This document shows, piece after piece, positions 16,523 to 26,560 of a stretch of 64,000 nt of DNA. A model generated the notes under the pieces. That model searched no databases. It saw nothing but the letters and a program-made list of their open reading frames with translations, and was not told the origin of the DNA. Positions within the stretch are counted from its first letter, which is position 1, and every line of letters starts with the position of its first letter. Made by a program: the position numbers and the translations under genes. The DNA comes from JADJRG01 sp964474905 (GTDB taxonomy: Bacteria; Myxococcota_A; Polyangia; Nannocystales; Nannocystaceae): NCBI GenBank assembly GCA_964474905.1, contig CAYYUP010000019.1, positions 25,223 through 89,222 on the forward strand, given 5' to 3'.

Positions 16523-17902
16523 GTGTTTGGTTTGACACGCGCGATGCTGACGTGGCAGGCCCTGCAGGTGTCGCTAAGCGCCCCTCCCGATCACGCCGAC
16601 GACCGGCTTCTCCGCTCAAACCCCGAGCGCTTCGGCGTTCGAATTGTCGACGATCGAATCTTCGTCGAGGGTGTCGACGTCGCGGCGATCGCCGAGCAGG
16701 TCGATACGCCCTGCTATGTATACGGTGCGTCCTTTGTCCGCACCCAGTTCCGCGGTCTTCAAGAGGCGCTGGCGGCCAGACCATCGCTCATCTGTTACGC
16801 GGTTAAGGCGAACAGCAGCCAGGCGATCCTGCGCCTGCTCGCGGACGAGGGCGCCGGGGCGGATATCGTCTCTGGCGGCGAGCTTGCGCGGGTGCTGGCG
16901 GCGGGCTTTCGTCCCGGTGTTGTTGTCTTCTCGGGTGTCGGCAAGCGAGACGATGAGATCGACGCTGCGATCACGGCGAAGATCCGGGCGATCCATGCCG
17001 AGTCCATCGAAGAACTCGAGCGCATCGCCGTGCGGGCGCGTCTGCTGGGCGTCGTTGCTCCGGTCGCGTTGCGGGTCAACCCCGACATCGATCCAGAGAC
17101 CCATCCCTACCTGGCGACCGGTCTGCGCAAGACCAAATTCGGGATCGCAATGGAAGATGCGCCAGCGGTCGCGGAGCATGTGCTCGCCGAACCGGCGCTG
17201 CGCCTGGTGGGTCTGACCTGTCATATTGGCTCGCAGATCATGGACGCGGCGCCCTTTCTCGCGGCCCTTGATCGGGTCATGGGGCTCGTCGATGGGCTTC
17301 GGAGTCGGACGAAGCTCGAGTACATCGATCTCGGCGGCGGTTTGGGGATCCCCTACGGCATCGACGAGCCGCGTGTCGACGTGACGACCTTTGGTGCCGA
17401 ACTCGTCGCCGCGACCCGCGACTTGGATCTCGAGCTGCTCCTCGAGCCAGGTCGATATCTGGTCGGCAATGCGGGCGTGCTTTTGACCCGGGTGGTCAAT
17501 GGCAAGGAGAGCGGTGGCAAGCGCTTTGTGATTGTCGACGCGGCCATGAACGATCTGATCCGGCCGGCGCTTTACGAGGCCTATCATGCGATCGTGCCGG
17601 CGACGCTGCCGGATGCCGCGGCGCCGCGAATCATCGCCGACGTCGTCGGCCCGGTGTGTGAATGTGGGGACTTCTTTGCCCGCGATCGCGAGATGGCGCC
17701 GCCGGCTAGCGGCGAGCTGCTGGTGATCCTCAGCGCTGGTGCCTACGGAATGACGATGGCCTCCAACTACAACACCAGGGCGCTGGCGCCAGAGGTTTTG
17801 GTCAGCGGCGAGCGTTACGCGATCACACGGCCGCGGCGCGGGGCCCTAGAGCTGATCGCCGAGGAGCAGTTGCCGCCCTGGCTCGGGGGCGATGAGCGCT
17901 AG
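16523..17902 (+). CDS. lysA: Diaminopimelate decarboxylase
   Basis: This group IV PLP decarboxylase binds the cofactor through Lys95 in CYAVKAN. SGGELARVLAAGF, HIGSQI, YIDLGGGLGIPY, LEPGRYLVGNAG, CECGDFFARDRE and AYGMTMASNYN are the ordered family blocks. It converts meso-diaminopimelate to lysine. The start is uncertain: GTG 16523, ATG 16544 and GTG 16568 are all in frame, and the conserved part begins near residue 30. A long hairpin-rich leader precedes it, which may regulate it. Confidence 0.93.
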   Translation: MFGLTRAMLTWQALQVSLSAPPDHADDRLLRSNPERFGVRIVDDRIFVEGVDVAAIAEQVDTPCYVYGASFVRTQFRGLQEALAARPSLICYAVKANSSQAILRLLADEGAGADIVSGGELARVLAAGFRPGVVVFSGVGKRDDEIDAAITAKIRAIHAESIEELERIAVRARLLGVVAPVALRVNPDIDPETHPYLATGLRKTKFGIAMEDAPAVAEHVLAEPALRLVGLTCHIGSQIMDAAPFLAALDRVMGLVDGLRSRTKLEYIDLGGGLGIPYGIDEPRVDVTTFGAELVAATRDLDLELLLEPGRYLVGNAGVLLTRVVNGKESGGKRFVIVDAAMNDLIRPALYEAYHAIVPATLPDAAAPRIIADVVGPVCECGDFFARDREMAPPASGELLVILSAGAYGMTMASNYNTRALAPEVLVSGERYAITRPRRGALELIAEEQLPPWLGGDER

Positions 17903-17970
17903 GCAGGGAGACCATGGCACTTGCGGGGGCGCAGGCGTGACCGATAAGCTCGGCCGCGATCGATGAGCCG

Positions 17971-20043
17971 ATGGCTGATTCTCAGAGAGCGACAGGGGTT
18001 GTGAGCGAGCAAGCCCGGGGCGGTGAGGGCGAGGCCGACAAGCTCCGATGTCTGCGCGCAGAGCTTCGCGAGCTGCGTCGTCGGGAGCGTCGTCTAGGCG
18101 AGGCCGTCGCTGCAGTGGACGAGCTTGTGGCCCAGATCCGGGCGGACGGTGTCTCGCTCAATCGTGCGGGACAGCTGATGCTCGGCTACGACGGCGAGCA
18201 AGCGGCACTACAACTCGGTTTGGAGGATCTCTTGATGCCAGCGCAGGCCCACGAGCTGGGTGTTGCGATGGCCTCGGCAAAGCCGGCGGAGGGTGATTAC
18301 ACGGGCGAAGTGCGTCTGCGTCGTCGCGACGGCACACTCGCCGATCTACGGCCGCGGATCCGCTCGTTTGTGCAGGCTGCGGGCGGTTTGGAATTTGTCT
18401 TGGTCGCGAGTGCAGCGGGTCCCCCTGCACGTATCGACAATGAGGGCGCTCGGCTCTTGGCGCGGCTGCGCAGTCTCACCGCGGTACTCGAGAATACCAG
18501 CGACTTCGTCGCCTTGGCCGATACCTCGGGGCAGATTCTCTACGTCAACCCCGCCGGCATGGAGCTGGTCGGTCGTGCGGGCGAGGATCCTCTGGCACTC
18601 CGGGTCGCGGACCTCCAGGCTCCGCGGGATTACGAGTGCCTGATCACCGAGATTTTTCCCTTTGTTCGCGAGCGCGGCTCCTGGCTCGGGGAGCTCAAGC
18701 TCTGGCACGCGGACGGCTCGGAGATTCCGGTTTCTCAGGTGATCACGGTGGTCCGAGATGAGCGCGGCGAGCATGTCGGGTTTGCGACGATCTCGCGCGA
18801 CATCACCGAGCTCAAGCGCAGCGAGGTCGAGCGGCACAAGGCGGTCGAAGCTGCGGTCGCCGCTAACCGGGCAAAGACGGTCTTTCTCGCCAACATGAGC
18901 CACGAATTGCGCACGCCGCTGAACGCAATTTTGGGTTTTGCCCAGTTGATGATCCGAGCCGAGGGCCTGAGTTCCGAGCACCGCGGACATATCGAGGTGA
19001 TCAACCGGAGCGGGGAGCACCTGCTCTTGCTGATCAACGATGTTCTCGAGATGTCGACGATCGAAGCGGGACGCATGACTCTGCACGAGCGCTGCTTTGA
19101 TCCGCGTCGACTTTTGGAGGATCTCGCCGGCATGCTGCGGCTGCGGATCGAAGAAAAGGGTCTCTCCTTTGCCCTGGAGATCGAGCCGGCTGTGCCCTAC
19201 GCGCTCCGCGGAGATCCATCGAAAATCCGTCAGGTTGTGCTCAACCTGCTCGGCAACGCGATCAAGTTTACGGATGTCGGCGGCGTGCAGTTGCGGGCGG
19301 GACTCCGCGGTGAGGCCTCCCATCTTCGCCTCTGGGTGACCGTTGAGGACAGCGGGCGGGGGATCGCGGTCGACGAGTTGCCGCGCCTCTTTCGTCCCTT
19401 TGAGCAGACCCGAAGCGGCCTCGCATCCGAGGGCGGCACCGGCCTAGGGCTGACGATCAGCCAGCATTTTGTCCGGATGATGAAGGGCGAGATCGAAGTG
19501 CGCTCGAAGCCCGGCATCGGCTCGAGCTTCTCGTTTGAGGTTGCGGTCGCGCCTTCGCTTTCGGATGACGGGCGCTGCCCCTCCGAACCCGAGCGGCGGA
19601 TCGTCGCTCTGGCTCCGGGGCAGCCGCGCTGGCGTCTGCTGATCGTCGAGGATCGCGCGCAAAACCGGGAACTCCTGCGATCGTTTTTGGAGCCTGTGGG
19701 TTTTGATCTCCTCGAGGCTGCGAACGGCGAAGAGGCGGTGGCGATCGCCGCCGAGTGGGCGCCACATCTGATCTGGATGGACATTCGCATGCCGGTGATG
19801 GACGGCGTCGAGGCGACCCAAAAGATCAAGGCGCTGCCCGGCGGCGAATCGATCGTGGTCATCGCGATCTCGGCAAATGTGCTGGGCGGCGGCCGCGAGC
19901 GCATGGTCGAGGCCGGCTGCGCTGATTTTGTCGCGAAGCCCTTTCGCGCGCAGCTGCTCTTTGATCTGCTGAGTCGTTATCTAGGTTGTACATACGTCGA
20001 GGCAGAGGTCGAGCCCGCTCCGACGGGCAGCGGCTTCGACTGA
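17971..20043 (+). CDS. Cytoplasmic PAS hybrid histidine kinase
   Basis: The 690-residue protein has no membrane segment. An N-terminal coiled coil (about 22-48) precedes two PAS-like domains (about 50-150 and 168-285). The HisKA domain has phosphoacceptor His311 in NMSHELRTPLNAILGF, and the HATPase domain has the N box (LLGNAIKFTD) and G boxes (DSGRGI, GGTGLGL). The C-terminal receiver (555-680) has phospho-Asp604 in WMDIRMPVMDG. Since the receiver is attached, the signal must go on through a phosphotransfer protein or a direct partner not present nearby. Confidence 0.93.
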   Translation: MADSQRATGVVSEQARGGEGEADKLRCLRAELRELRRRERRLGEAVAAVDELVAQIRADGVSLNRAGQLMLGYDGEQAALQLGLEDLLMPAQAHELGVAMASAKPAEGDYTGEVRLRRRDGTLADLRPRIRSFVQAAGGLEFVLVASAAGPPARIDNEGARLLARLRSLTAVLENTSDFVALADTSGQILYVNPAGMELVGRAGEDPLALRVADLQAPRDYECLITEIFPFVRERGSWLGELKLWHADGSEIPVSQVITVVRDERGEHVGFATISRDITELKRSEVERHKAVEAAVAANRAKTVFLANMSHELRTPLNAILGFAQLMIRAEGLSSEHRGHIEVINRSGEHLLLLINDVLEMSTIEAGRMTLHERCFDPRRLLEDLAGMLRLRIEEKGLSFALEIEPAVPYALRGDPSKIRQVVLNLLGNAIKFTDVGGVQLRAGLRGEASHLRLWVTVEDSGRGIAVDELPRLFRPFEQTRSGLASEGGTGLGLTISQHFVRMMKGEIEVRSKPGIGSSFSFEVAVAPSLSDDGRCPSEPERRIVALAPGQPRWRLLIVEDRAQNRELLRSFLEPVGFDLLEAANGEEAVAIAAEWAPHLIWMDIRMPVMDGVEATQKIKALPGGESIVVIAISANVLGGGRERMVEAGCADFVAKPFRAQLLFDLLSRYLGCTYVEAEVEPAPTGSGFD

Positions 20044-20117
20044 GGCCCGGCCGCCCGCGCCCTGTGTACCGACACTCCCGTTAAAATGTCTTTTAGGGCA
20101 GGTTTTAGGGAGGGCGA

Positions 20118-20720
20118 TCATCCGAGGGCGAGCGTCATCGGCTGGCTGAGCTTGGGCAGTGGCTGCGCTATGGCGAGCTTGTGCAGTTCCTTGCGAGCGC
20201 GTTGCAGTCGGTCACCGACCGTCGACGAAGCGCGGTTGAGGACGGTGCTGATCTCGGGGATCGTCAGGCCCTCGTGGTGGTAGAGCACAAAGACTTCGCG
20301 GAGCTCGGGGCGGAGGCGCTGAAGCAGGCGAAATGCCTCGTCGCGGGCGCCTAGGTCGACATGGGCGCGGTCCCCCCCCCGTGCGATCGTGAAGAAATGC
20401 AGCGCGTCGTGGAGCCGCCGTCGGCGGTAGCGAGTGCGCATGAGGTTGCGGCAGGTATTGCCGCAGATCCGGTAGAGCCAGGTGCTGAGCTTGGAGTCGC
20501 CGCGGAAGTTTTTGAGTGCTCCAAAGGCGCGGATAAAAACGGTCTGAATCATGTCGTCAAGCTCTGGGTCGGGGCCAAGCATGCACAGCAGGAAGGCGCG
20601 GATCTGGGGCTCGCAGCGGTCGTAGAGGGTGCGCAGCGCTCGGGCCTCGCCGGTGGCGGCGAGGGCGATAAGGGCGGCCTCAGAGGGCTCCTGATGGTGA
20701 TCTGGATCGCGGGTGGGCAT
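20118..20720 (-). CDS. ECF sigma factor
   Basis: From ATG 20720 the product has 200 residues. Region 2 includes LYDRCEPQIRAFLLCML and DDMIQTVFIRAFGALKNFRG, then STWLYRICGNTCRNLMR. Region 4 includes REVFVLYHHEGLTIPEIS and a helix-turn-helix ending VGDRLQRARKELHK. An alternative ATG lies at 20750. No anti-sigma gene is adjacent; the sirtuin gene lies upstream on the same strand with a gap of about 125 bp. Confidence 0.9.
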   Translation of the reverse strand: MPTRDPDHHQEPSEAALIALAATGEARALRTLYDRCEPQIRAFLLCMLGPDPELDDMIQTVFIRAFGALKNFRGDSKLSTWLYRICGNTCRNLMRTRYRRRRLHDALHFFTIARGGDRAHVDLGARDEAFRLLQRLRPELREVFVLYHHEGLTIPEISTVLNRASSTVGDRLQRARKELHKLAIAQPLPKLSQPMTLALG

Positions 20721-20845
20721 CGCTCTGCGTCTCTCGCTGGCCGGGTCCATGCCGGCATTCGAGGTGGTGGTACCCGGCCACGGCAGAACAATTGCGAGGT
20801 CGCAAAAAAAGATCGAGCGAGGGGCAGCGAGCCAGCAGAAGGGCG

Positions 20846-21667
20846 CTAGGCGAGCAGCTGGTCGACGATCGCGGGCACCAGCGCGCCGGCGCTGGAGCGG
20901 GCCCAATGGCCGCGCGCGCTGTCCCGAGCGAAGGACGCAAAGGGATTGTCGTTGGGGTTGATGTCGACGATCGCAGCGCCCGCGTTGGCGGCCTCAGCGG
21001 TCGCGTGCATCGGCAATGCGGCGGCCCCCGAGGTGCCGATCGTGATGAAAAGATCACAGGTGGCAGCCGCCCGCATGGCGCTGTCAGCCCGGTAGAGGAC
21101 TTCGTCGTAACACTCGTCAAACCACAGGATGTGGGGGCGTGCAGCGGCTCCGCAGCGGGGGCAGCGGAGGCGCGCGAACTCCTGATCGGAGAGCTGAGTG
21201 CTTCGGTCGTTGCAGAGTAGATCGGCGGGAAGCGAATCGATCGTCGGGCTGCAGGCCTCACTGCAGCGCATGTGATCGATGTTTCCGTGCACTTCGTAGG
21301 TGAGGTCGGGATCTTGGCCCGCGCGCAGATGGAGGCCGTCGACGTTTTGGGTGATGACCTTGAGTCGCTCGCCCAGGGCTTTGCCGAGCCGGGCGAGTGC
21401 TGTGTGAGCCGGGTTTGGCGAGGCGGTACGACAGACCCCACGGCGGTAGAGGTACCAATGCCAGAGTTCGCGGGGCAGGGCCCGGTAGGTCTGCAGGGTC
21501 GCCATCTCTTGGGGGTGATACTCGCGGGAGTCGACCGTCCAGTAGCCCTCTTCGCCGCGAAAGGTAGGGATGCCGCTTTCGGCGGAGATGCCTGCGCCGG
21601 TGACGATGGTGATCCGCGAGCGGTCGTGGCGGAGTGGGTCGATGATTTGCGAGAGCGCGAGATCCAT
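20846..21667 (-). CDS. Sir2-type NAD-dependent protein deacylase
   Basis: From ATG 21667 the product has 273 residues. GAGISAESGIPTFRG (24-38) binds NAD, ITQNVDGLH (105-113) lines the active site, His127 in YEVHG is the catalytic base, and Cys135, Cys139 and the later CPRC form the zinc site. It removes acyl groups from lysine with conversion of NAD to O-acyl-ADP-ribose and nicotinamide. An in-frame ATG at 21694 would add nine residues. Confidence 0.92.
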   Translation of the reverse strand: MDLALSQIIDPLRHDRSRITIVTGAGISAESGIPTFRGEEGYWTVDSREYHPQEMATLQTYRALPRELWHWYLYRRGVCRTASPNPAHTALARLGKALGERLKVITQNVDGLHLRAGQDPDLTYEVHGNIDHMRCSEACSPTIDSLPADLLCNDRSTQLSDQEFARLRCPRCGAAARPHILWFDECYDEVLYRADSAMRAAATCDLFITIGTSGAAALPMHATAEAANAGAAIVDINPNDNPFASFARDSARGHWARSSAGALVPAIVDQLLA

Positions 21668-21743
21668 AGATGTTCCCTGAGACAGTAGTGTCATCGATAC
21701 ACTAAGAACAAAGCCAGAGCAAGTCGTGTTCGGCCTTCGATCG

Positions 21744-24700
21744 TCACCGGTGCAGGGCGGCGTTGTCGGTGCACTCCTGGTAGGCGGCCAGGGCCGCGCT
21801 CTCATCCTCTGCGAGCAGCTGGATGCGTTGGCGCGGTGGCAAGCAGACTGGGGATGCCTGCCAGAGCCGCTCTTGCAGCGAGGCGGGGTCAAAGTCGGTG
21901 TCCCAAATCCGGGCACTGCCGTCCTCGCTGGCGCTGATGATCGCGCGGCCGTCGGCGCGGTAGTTGGCACTGACGACCGGCCCGTTGTGGCCGCGCAGCA
22001 GGACCGCCTGACCGCGGCCGTTGGCGGGCCAGATCCGAACGCTGGCGTCCGCCGAGGCGCTGACGAGGCTGCGGCCGTCGGGGCTGTAGGCGACCGACCA
22101 CACCGGGCCTTCGTGGCCGACCAGCGTCGCCCGCAGCTCGCCTTTGAGTCCCCAAACTCGGACGCGCTTGTCCCATGAGGCGGTCGCGATCTCGAGGCCG
22201 TCAGGGCGGAACGCGATCGAGGTCACCCGGCCGGAGTGGGGTCGTAAAACGGATTTGAGGCGGCCGTCGTCGCCCCAAATCCGAGCGCTTCGATCGCTGC
22301 TACCGGTCGCCACCAGGCGGCCGTCGGAGCTAAACGCGAGAGCGTGAAGAGTGCCACTATGACCCACTAAAACGATGTTCTTGGCGGCTTTTGAGAGCGT
22401 GCGAAGGCGTGCTTGGTCGATCATTGCAGCGCTGAGCAGGTGGCCGCTTGGCGGGTGAAAGACGGCTCGTCGCAGGCCGTGGGCGTCGGCGGCGAGCAGC
22501 CGTGTCGGCGGGCCCTTGCGCGGCCACTGACGGATAGTGCCGTCGCTGGTGACAGTGATGATCGCGTCGCTCGCGGGGTCGAAGCGGGCATCGATGACCT
22601 GCGATGTATGTCGCAGCCGCCGCTCGGGGGTTGTGGCGCCGCTCGGCCAGCGCCAGACTTCGCGCTCGCCAGCGCAGGTGAGCAGCCCGTCACCACGCGG
22701 CGAGAAGGCGGCGCAGCGAACCGCGACATCGTGATGGAGCGTGGTTTTTTCGCCGAGCGTGTCGATCGACCAGATGCGCACTGTGTTGTCGCGGGAGGTC
22801 GTCACGACTCGGGACCCGTCGGGGCTAAAGGTCGCCGATGCGAGTTCTTCGGTGTGCCCCTTGAGCAGCAGCGGCGGCGAACTCGGACGTTGGCGATCCC
22901 AGACGCGGGCGCTGCCATCCTGTGATGCGGTGACGAGCCGGCGTTGGTCGGGGCTCAGCTCTGCGGTGTAGATCCGGCCGCGATGGCCCCGGAGAACCAC
23001 CGCCGTCGCGCCGTCCTTGGTGAAGGTCCAGAGGCGAGCCGTACCGTCGAGGCTGGCGGAGACGAGTTGACGGCCGTCCTTGGTGAAGGTGACGGCGATG
23101 ACTTCGCTTGTGTGGCCTCGAAGTAGCTGCGGAGGGCTTTTCTCGCCGAGGCGAAAGATACGGATGATGCCGTCCTGGGAGGCGCTCGCCAGGCGGACTC
23201 CCTTGGCGTCGAAGGCGAGGGCCCGAACGGCGCCGGAGTGGCGGCCGAGAATCGTCTCGCGGCCGCGGGGGTGCAGCGGCCAGAGGCGAGCGGTGCCATC
23301 GGCCGAGGCGCTCGCCAGCTGGTCGCCCGCGGGGTTAAATATCAGCGCGTGCACAGGTCCGTCGTGGCGGCCGAGCACCCGGCTTGTGCCGCTTTTGATC
23401 GACCAGAGGCGGATGCTGTCGTCTTGGGCTGCGGTGGCGATCGAGCGGCCGTCGGGGCTCAGGCGAGCTATGGTCACGGGGCGGGGGTGCAGCAGCTCCA
23501 GGGCATCGCCGTCGACGGACCAGAGCACCGCCTTGCCATCGGCGCTAGCGGTGAGGATGTGGTCGCCGTCGGCGGAGATTTCGACCGACGAGACCGGCCC
23601 TTGATGATGCCCGAGGCGTTTGATGGCGCCGCTTTTCCAGCGCCAGAGCAGCACCTCACCGTCGTCGGCTGCGGTCGCCAGCGTGCTGCCGTCGGGGCTG
23701 AACGCCGCCCCGTGCACGGTGCCCTGGTGGACCCGGAGGATCGCCTGGGAGACCGGTTGGAGGAGGGTTTCGACGGCGGCGGGCACCCATCCCGGGGTGT
23801 CGCCGGGAGCCTCGGTCTCGCGGAGCAGGGCGAGTACCGTCGTCGGGTCCTCCGCGGCGGCGCCGAGCGATCGGGCGAGGCGGGTGGCGTCGCGGGCTCG
23901 CCTCGCCTCGGCGACAGCGCGCCCGGTTTGGTGTTCGGCCTCGCGGCGTTGACGATCGGCCTCGCGACGCTGTCCTTCGACCAGACGGCGCTGGGTCTCG
24001 GCCTCGCCGCGGCGCTGCTCGGCGAGGCGCGTCTGCTGCTCGGCGCGGCGGGTCTCGGCTTCGGCGAGTTCGCGCTGGCTCTTGGCCTCGGTAAGCGCTC
24101 GCTCGGTCTCCAGAAGCTGCTCTTCGAGGTCGGCGAAGGCACGATCACGTTCGCGTTCGGCGGCGTCTTTTTTCTCTTGGGCGTAGGCCTCGGCCTCGGC
24201 CGATGCCGACGCAGCGTCGCTGCGCTCCTGGACCAACCAGATGAGCCCGGCGATCACGGTCGTGACCAGGGCGATGATCAGCAAGGCGTTTCGTCGCAGC
24301 CGCGCGCTTCGTTCGGGATCCCGGGCGAGTTCGTCTAAGAGTTCGTCGATCGTCGGCCAACGCTCGGCAGGGGTGGTGGCGAGGCCGCGGAGCAGCAGGC
24401 GCCAGACCCAAATCGGCACCTTGCTGTCGCGGGGCGGTTCGCGTACATGCCCGCTGGTGACCGTTTTGGCGAGTTCGAGCAGGGTCTCGCCGGCGAAGGG
24501 CAAGACCCCGTAGAGCGCCTCGTAGAGCGCGACACAGAACGAAAATTGATCGCTGCGGGCGTCGGTGGCTTGGCCCAGATGCTGCTCGGGGCTCATGTAA
24601 GCCGGGGTGCCCATGATCATTCCGGTCATCGTCAGCGACGTCGAAAGCGGCATCTGCAGCGGGGAGATCTGCGGCCGGAAGGAGTGCTCGCGGGTACTCT

Positions 24701-25316
24701 CACCTGCACTTCGGACCAGGCCGAAATCGCTGACCATGATCTGCCCGTCGTCGCCGACCAGCACGTTTGCGGGTTTGAAGTCGCGGTGCACCAGGCCGAC
24801 CGCATGCGCCGCTGCGAGACCGCGACCGGCGAGCACAAAGCGGTCGATGATGGTTCGCCAGGGACGCGCCGCCTCGCGGAGCCAGTCGCGGAGATTTTGT
24901 CCGCGGACAAACTCCATCGCTACATAGACTTGGTCCTCAAACGTGCCGACCTCGTGCACTGTGAGCACGTTTGGATGGGAGAGCTTGGCCATCGCCTGGG
25001 CCTCGCGAAAGAGGCGGGCGCGGTCGTGCTCGGAGGAGCCGGAGCGCAGGAGTTTGACCGCGATCTTGCGGTCGAGTTCGTCGTCGTAGGCGGCGTAGAC
25101 CATGCCCATGCCGCCGGCGCCGATCGGTCGAACGACGGTATAGCGGCCGATCTTGACCGGGGCCTGCGCACCCGCGAAGAGCGATGCCTTGACCATCTGT
25201 TTGATGCGTTGATTCTCGCGACCTGCCAGCACCTCGGGCGCTGCGCCTGCGGAGGTCAGCTCGGCCGCCGAGAGCGGACTCGCGTCTCCGGTGGACTGGC
25301 TGGTTGGGTCGGGCAT
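21744..25316 (-). CDS. Ser/Thr protein kinase fused to 15 WD40 repeats
   Basis: Starting at ATG 25316, the product has 1190 residues. The kinase domain (about 59-330) is intact: GAGGMGMVY loop, AVKLL lysine, HRDFKPANV catalytic loop, SDFG, and MSPEQ at the activation segment. One membrane helix (about 342-361) follows, then a 110-residue Arg/Glu/Gln coiled coil (about 370-485). The C-terminal part, from about residue 530, has 15 WD40 repeats in a row, mostly of the form FSPDG...LATASxDG.ARLW, enough for two beta-propellers. The kinase should be cytoplasmic and the propellers on the other side of the membrane, working as a sensor or scaffold. A gene with a signal peptide and TPR-like region diverges from it. 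Confidence 0.93.
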   Translation of the reverse strand: MPDPTSQSTGDASPLSAAELTSAGAAPEVLAGRENQRIKQMVKASLFAGAQAPVKIGRYTVVRPIGAGGMGMVYAAYDDELDRKIAVKLLRSGSSEHDRARLFREAQAMAKLSHPNVLTVHEVGTFEDQVYVAMEFVRGQNLRDWLREAARPWRTIIDRFVLAGRGLAAAHAVGLVHRDFKPANVLVGDDGQIMVSDFGLVRSAGESTREHSFRPQISPLQMPLSTSLTMTGMIMGTPAYMSPEQHLGQATDARSDQFSFCVALYEALYGVLPFAGETLLELAKTVTSGHVREPPRDSKVPIWVWRLLLRGLATTPAERWPTIDELLDELARDPERSARLRRNALLIIALVTTVIAGLIWLVQERSDAASASAEAEAYAQEKKDAAERERDRAFADLEEQLLETERALTEAKSQRELAEAETRRAEQQTRLAEQRRGEAETQRRLVEGQRREADRQRREAEHQTGRAVAEARRARDATRLARSLGAAAEDPTTVLALLRETEAPGDTPGWVPAAVETLLQPVSQAILRVHQGTVHGAAFSPDGSTLATAADDGEVLLWRWKSGAIKRLGHHQGPVSSVEISADGDHILTASADGKAVLWSVDGDALELLHPRPVTIARLSPDGRSIATAAQDDSIRLWSIKSGTSRVLGRHDGPVHALIFNPAGDQLASASADGTARLWPLHPRGRETILGRHSGAVRALAFDAKGVRLASASQDGIIRIFRLGEKSPPQLLRGHTSEVIAVTFTKDGRQLVSASLDGTARLWTFTKDGATAVVLRGHRGRIYTAELSPDQRRLVTASQDGSARVWDRQRPSSPPLLLKGHTEELASATFSPDGSRVVTTSRDNTVRIWSIDTLGEKTTLHHDVAVRCAAFSPRGDGLLTCAGEREVWRWPSGATTPERRLRHTSQVIDARFDPASDAIITVTSDGTIRQWPRKGPPTRLLAADAHGLRRAVFHPPSGHLLSAAMIDQARLRTLSKAAKNIVLVGHSGTLHALAFSSDGRLVATGSSDRSARIWGDDGRLKSVLRPHSGRVTSIAFRPDGLEIATASWDKRVRVWGLKGELRATLVGHEGPVWSVAYSPDGRSLVSASADASVRIWPANGRGQAVLLRGHNGPVVSANYRADGRAIISASEDGSARIWDTDFDPASLQERLWQASPVCLPPRQRIQLLAEDESAALAAYQECTDNAALHR

Positions 25317-25426
25317 GATGCGGGAAGATCGTGCATTAGCATCGGCGATCGATGCTCGCTCTTCAACGCGCGGTCCTCCGGTGGCGGTCATTCGGCGATG
25401 ATCGAAGCGGTCGATCGAGCGAGCTT

Positions 25427-26482
25427 ATGAAGCCTGCGAGCGCGCCGGTGGGCGGGTCGGTGGGCGGATCCAAACCGCCGTCATGCAGTTGGCACCTCTG
25501 CGTCCGCCGGCGCTACCATCGTGGCATCGCCAGCGCTCGTAAAGCCACCTCGGGCCCGGGTCGCCCGGGCTATCGGCACGCGCTTGCGGGGGCATGTGTC
25601 CTGGTGCTGCTCTCGCCTGTCCGTGTGCACGCGGGCGGGCCTGCGGAGGCACCGGAGCAGCGTCCGGTGAAGCCGGGAGTTTCGGTTGTGGCCCTGTCGC
25701 CGGGAGCGGCGGATCCTGCGACCCGTGTCGAGGTTGCCGAGGATGTCGCGCCTCTCGAGATCACCCAGCGCTCGGTGGCTGCTCAGGCGCGCTTTGATGC
25801 GGGCGACTTTGATGGCGCGATCACTCTCTGGAGCGAGCTTTTGGAGGAGGTCCTGCGGACCCCAGAGCAAGCTCCCAGGCGGGCCTCGTTTCTCCTCGCG
25901 ATCGTCGACGCTCACGAGCAGGCCTACATCGCCGGCGGCGACCCACGGCGCCTGCGCGTGGCGACCGAGCTTCTCGACCGTTACCTCGGCGAGTTGGCGC
26001 CGACCGATGATGAGAACCGCGTCGTTGTCGAGGCGCGGCGCGCTTCGATCGCGCGCATTCTCGAGGAGGTGCCGAGCGAGCGAGAGAGCGGTGGTGCCGA
26101 CGATGTGGGGCCGATCGAGACCCCGCCAGATCCCCGGGTACGCCAGCTCGCAGCCCGTCGCTGGACGATTGCCGGTGCCCTGCTTGTCGGTGCGGGGGTC
26201 GGTGGTGCGGTGCTGATGGTCGCGGGTCTGGGGCTCGGTCAGCGGGCGGACGCAACGCTCGAAGAGGCGCTCACGACGTTGCCGCTCACCGATCCGCTGC
26301 GGGAAGAGGCGAAGCGCGGGGCTCTCGCGGACGGCATGCGCGCCAATCGTTTGGCTTATGCCGGCGGTATCATCGGCGGTATCGCCCTCGCTGGCGGTCT
26401 GGTGGCGCTATTTCGGGGTCGTCGCCTCCGCCTCAGCAGGGGTCCAGTGGCGCTCGGTGCTCGCTTGAGGATTCGCTTCTAG
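25427..26482 (+). CDS. Exported protein with C-terminal membrane hairpin
   Basis: From ATG 25427 there are 351 residues; upstream in-frame codons overlap the kinase gene start. A long N-region leads to a hydrophobic segment ending in VRVHAGG, which looks like a signal peptide. The middle (about 95-200) is helical, with ARFDAGDFDGAITLWSELL resembling one TPR unit. Two membrane helices (about 245-272 and 312-334) enclose a short loop, and a basic tail ends the protein. Proteins of this layout are common beside myxobacterial Ser/Thr kinases, but the function is unknown. It is divergent from the WD40 kinase and may share its control. Confidence 0.65.
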   Translation: MKPASAPVGGSVGGSKPPSCSWHLCVRRRYHRGIASARKATSGPGRPGYRHALAGACVLVLLSPVRVHAGGPAEAPEQRPVKPGVSVVALSPGAADPATRVEVAEDVAPLEITQRSVAAQARFDAGDFDGAITLWSELLEEVLRTPEQAPRRASFLLAIVDAHEQAYIAGGDPRRLRVATELLDRYLGELAPTDDENRVVVEARRASIARILEEVPSERESGGADDVGPIETPPDPRVRQLAARRWTIAGALLVGAGVGGAVLMVAGLGLGQRADATLEEALTTLPLTDPLREEAKRGALADGMRANRLAYAGGIIGGIALAGGLVALFRGRRLRLSRGPVALGARLRIRF

Positions 26483-26539
26483 CTGAAGCCAGACCTCCGC
26501 ACGAAGACCGCCAAGGCCGCAAAAAGGTCGACGAAGGGT

Positions 26540-26557
26540 CTCCTCGGCGAGAGGAGG
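26540..26557 (+). promoter_or_regulatory. Hairpin that covers a ribosome binding site
   Basis: CTCCTC at 26540-26545 can pair with GAGGAG at 26551-26556 across a five-base loop. GAGGAGG at 26551-26557 is the Shine-Dalgarno sequence of the gene starting at 26561, so the stem would hide it. This may be a thermometer-like or ligand-controlled translation switch. Confidence 0.5.
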
Positions 26558-26560
26558 ATC

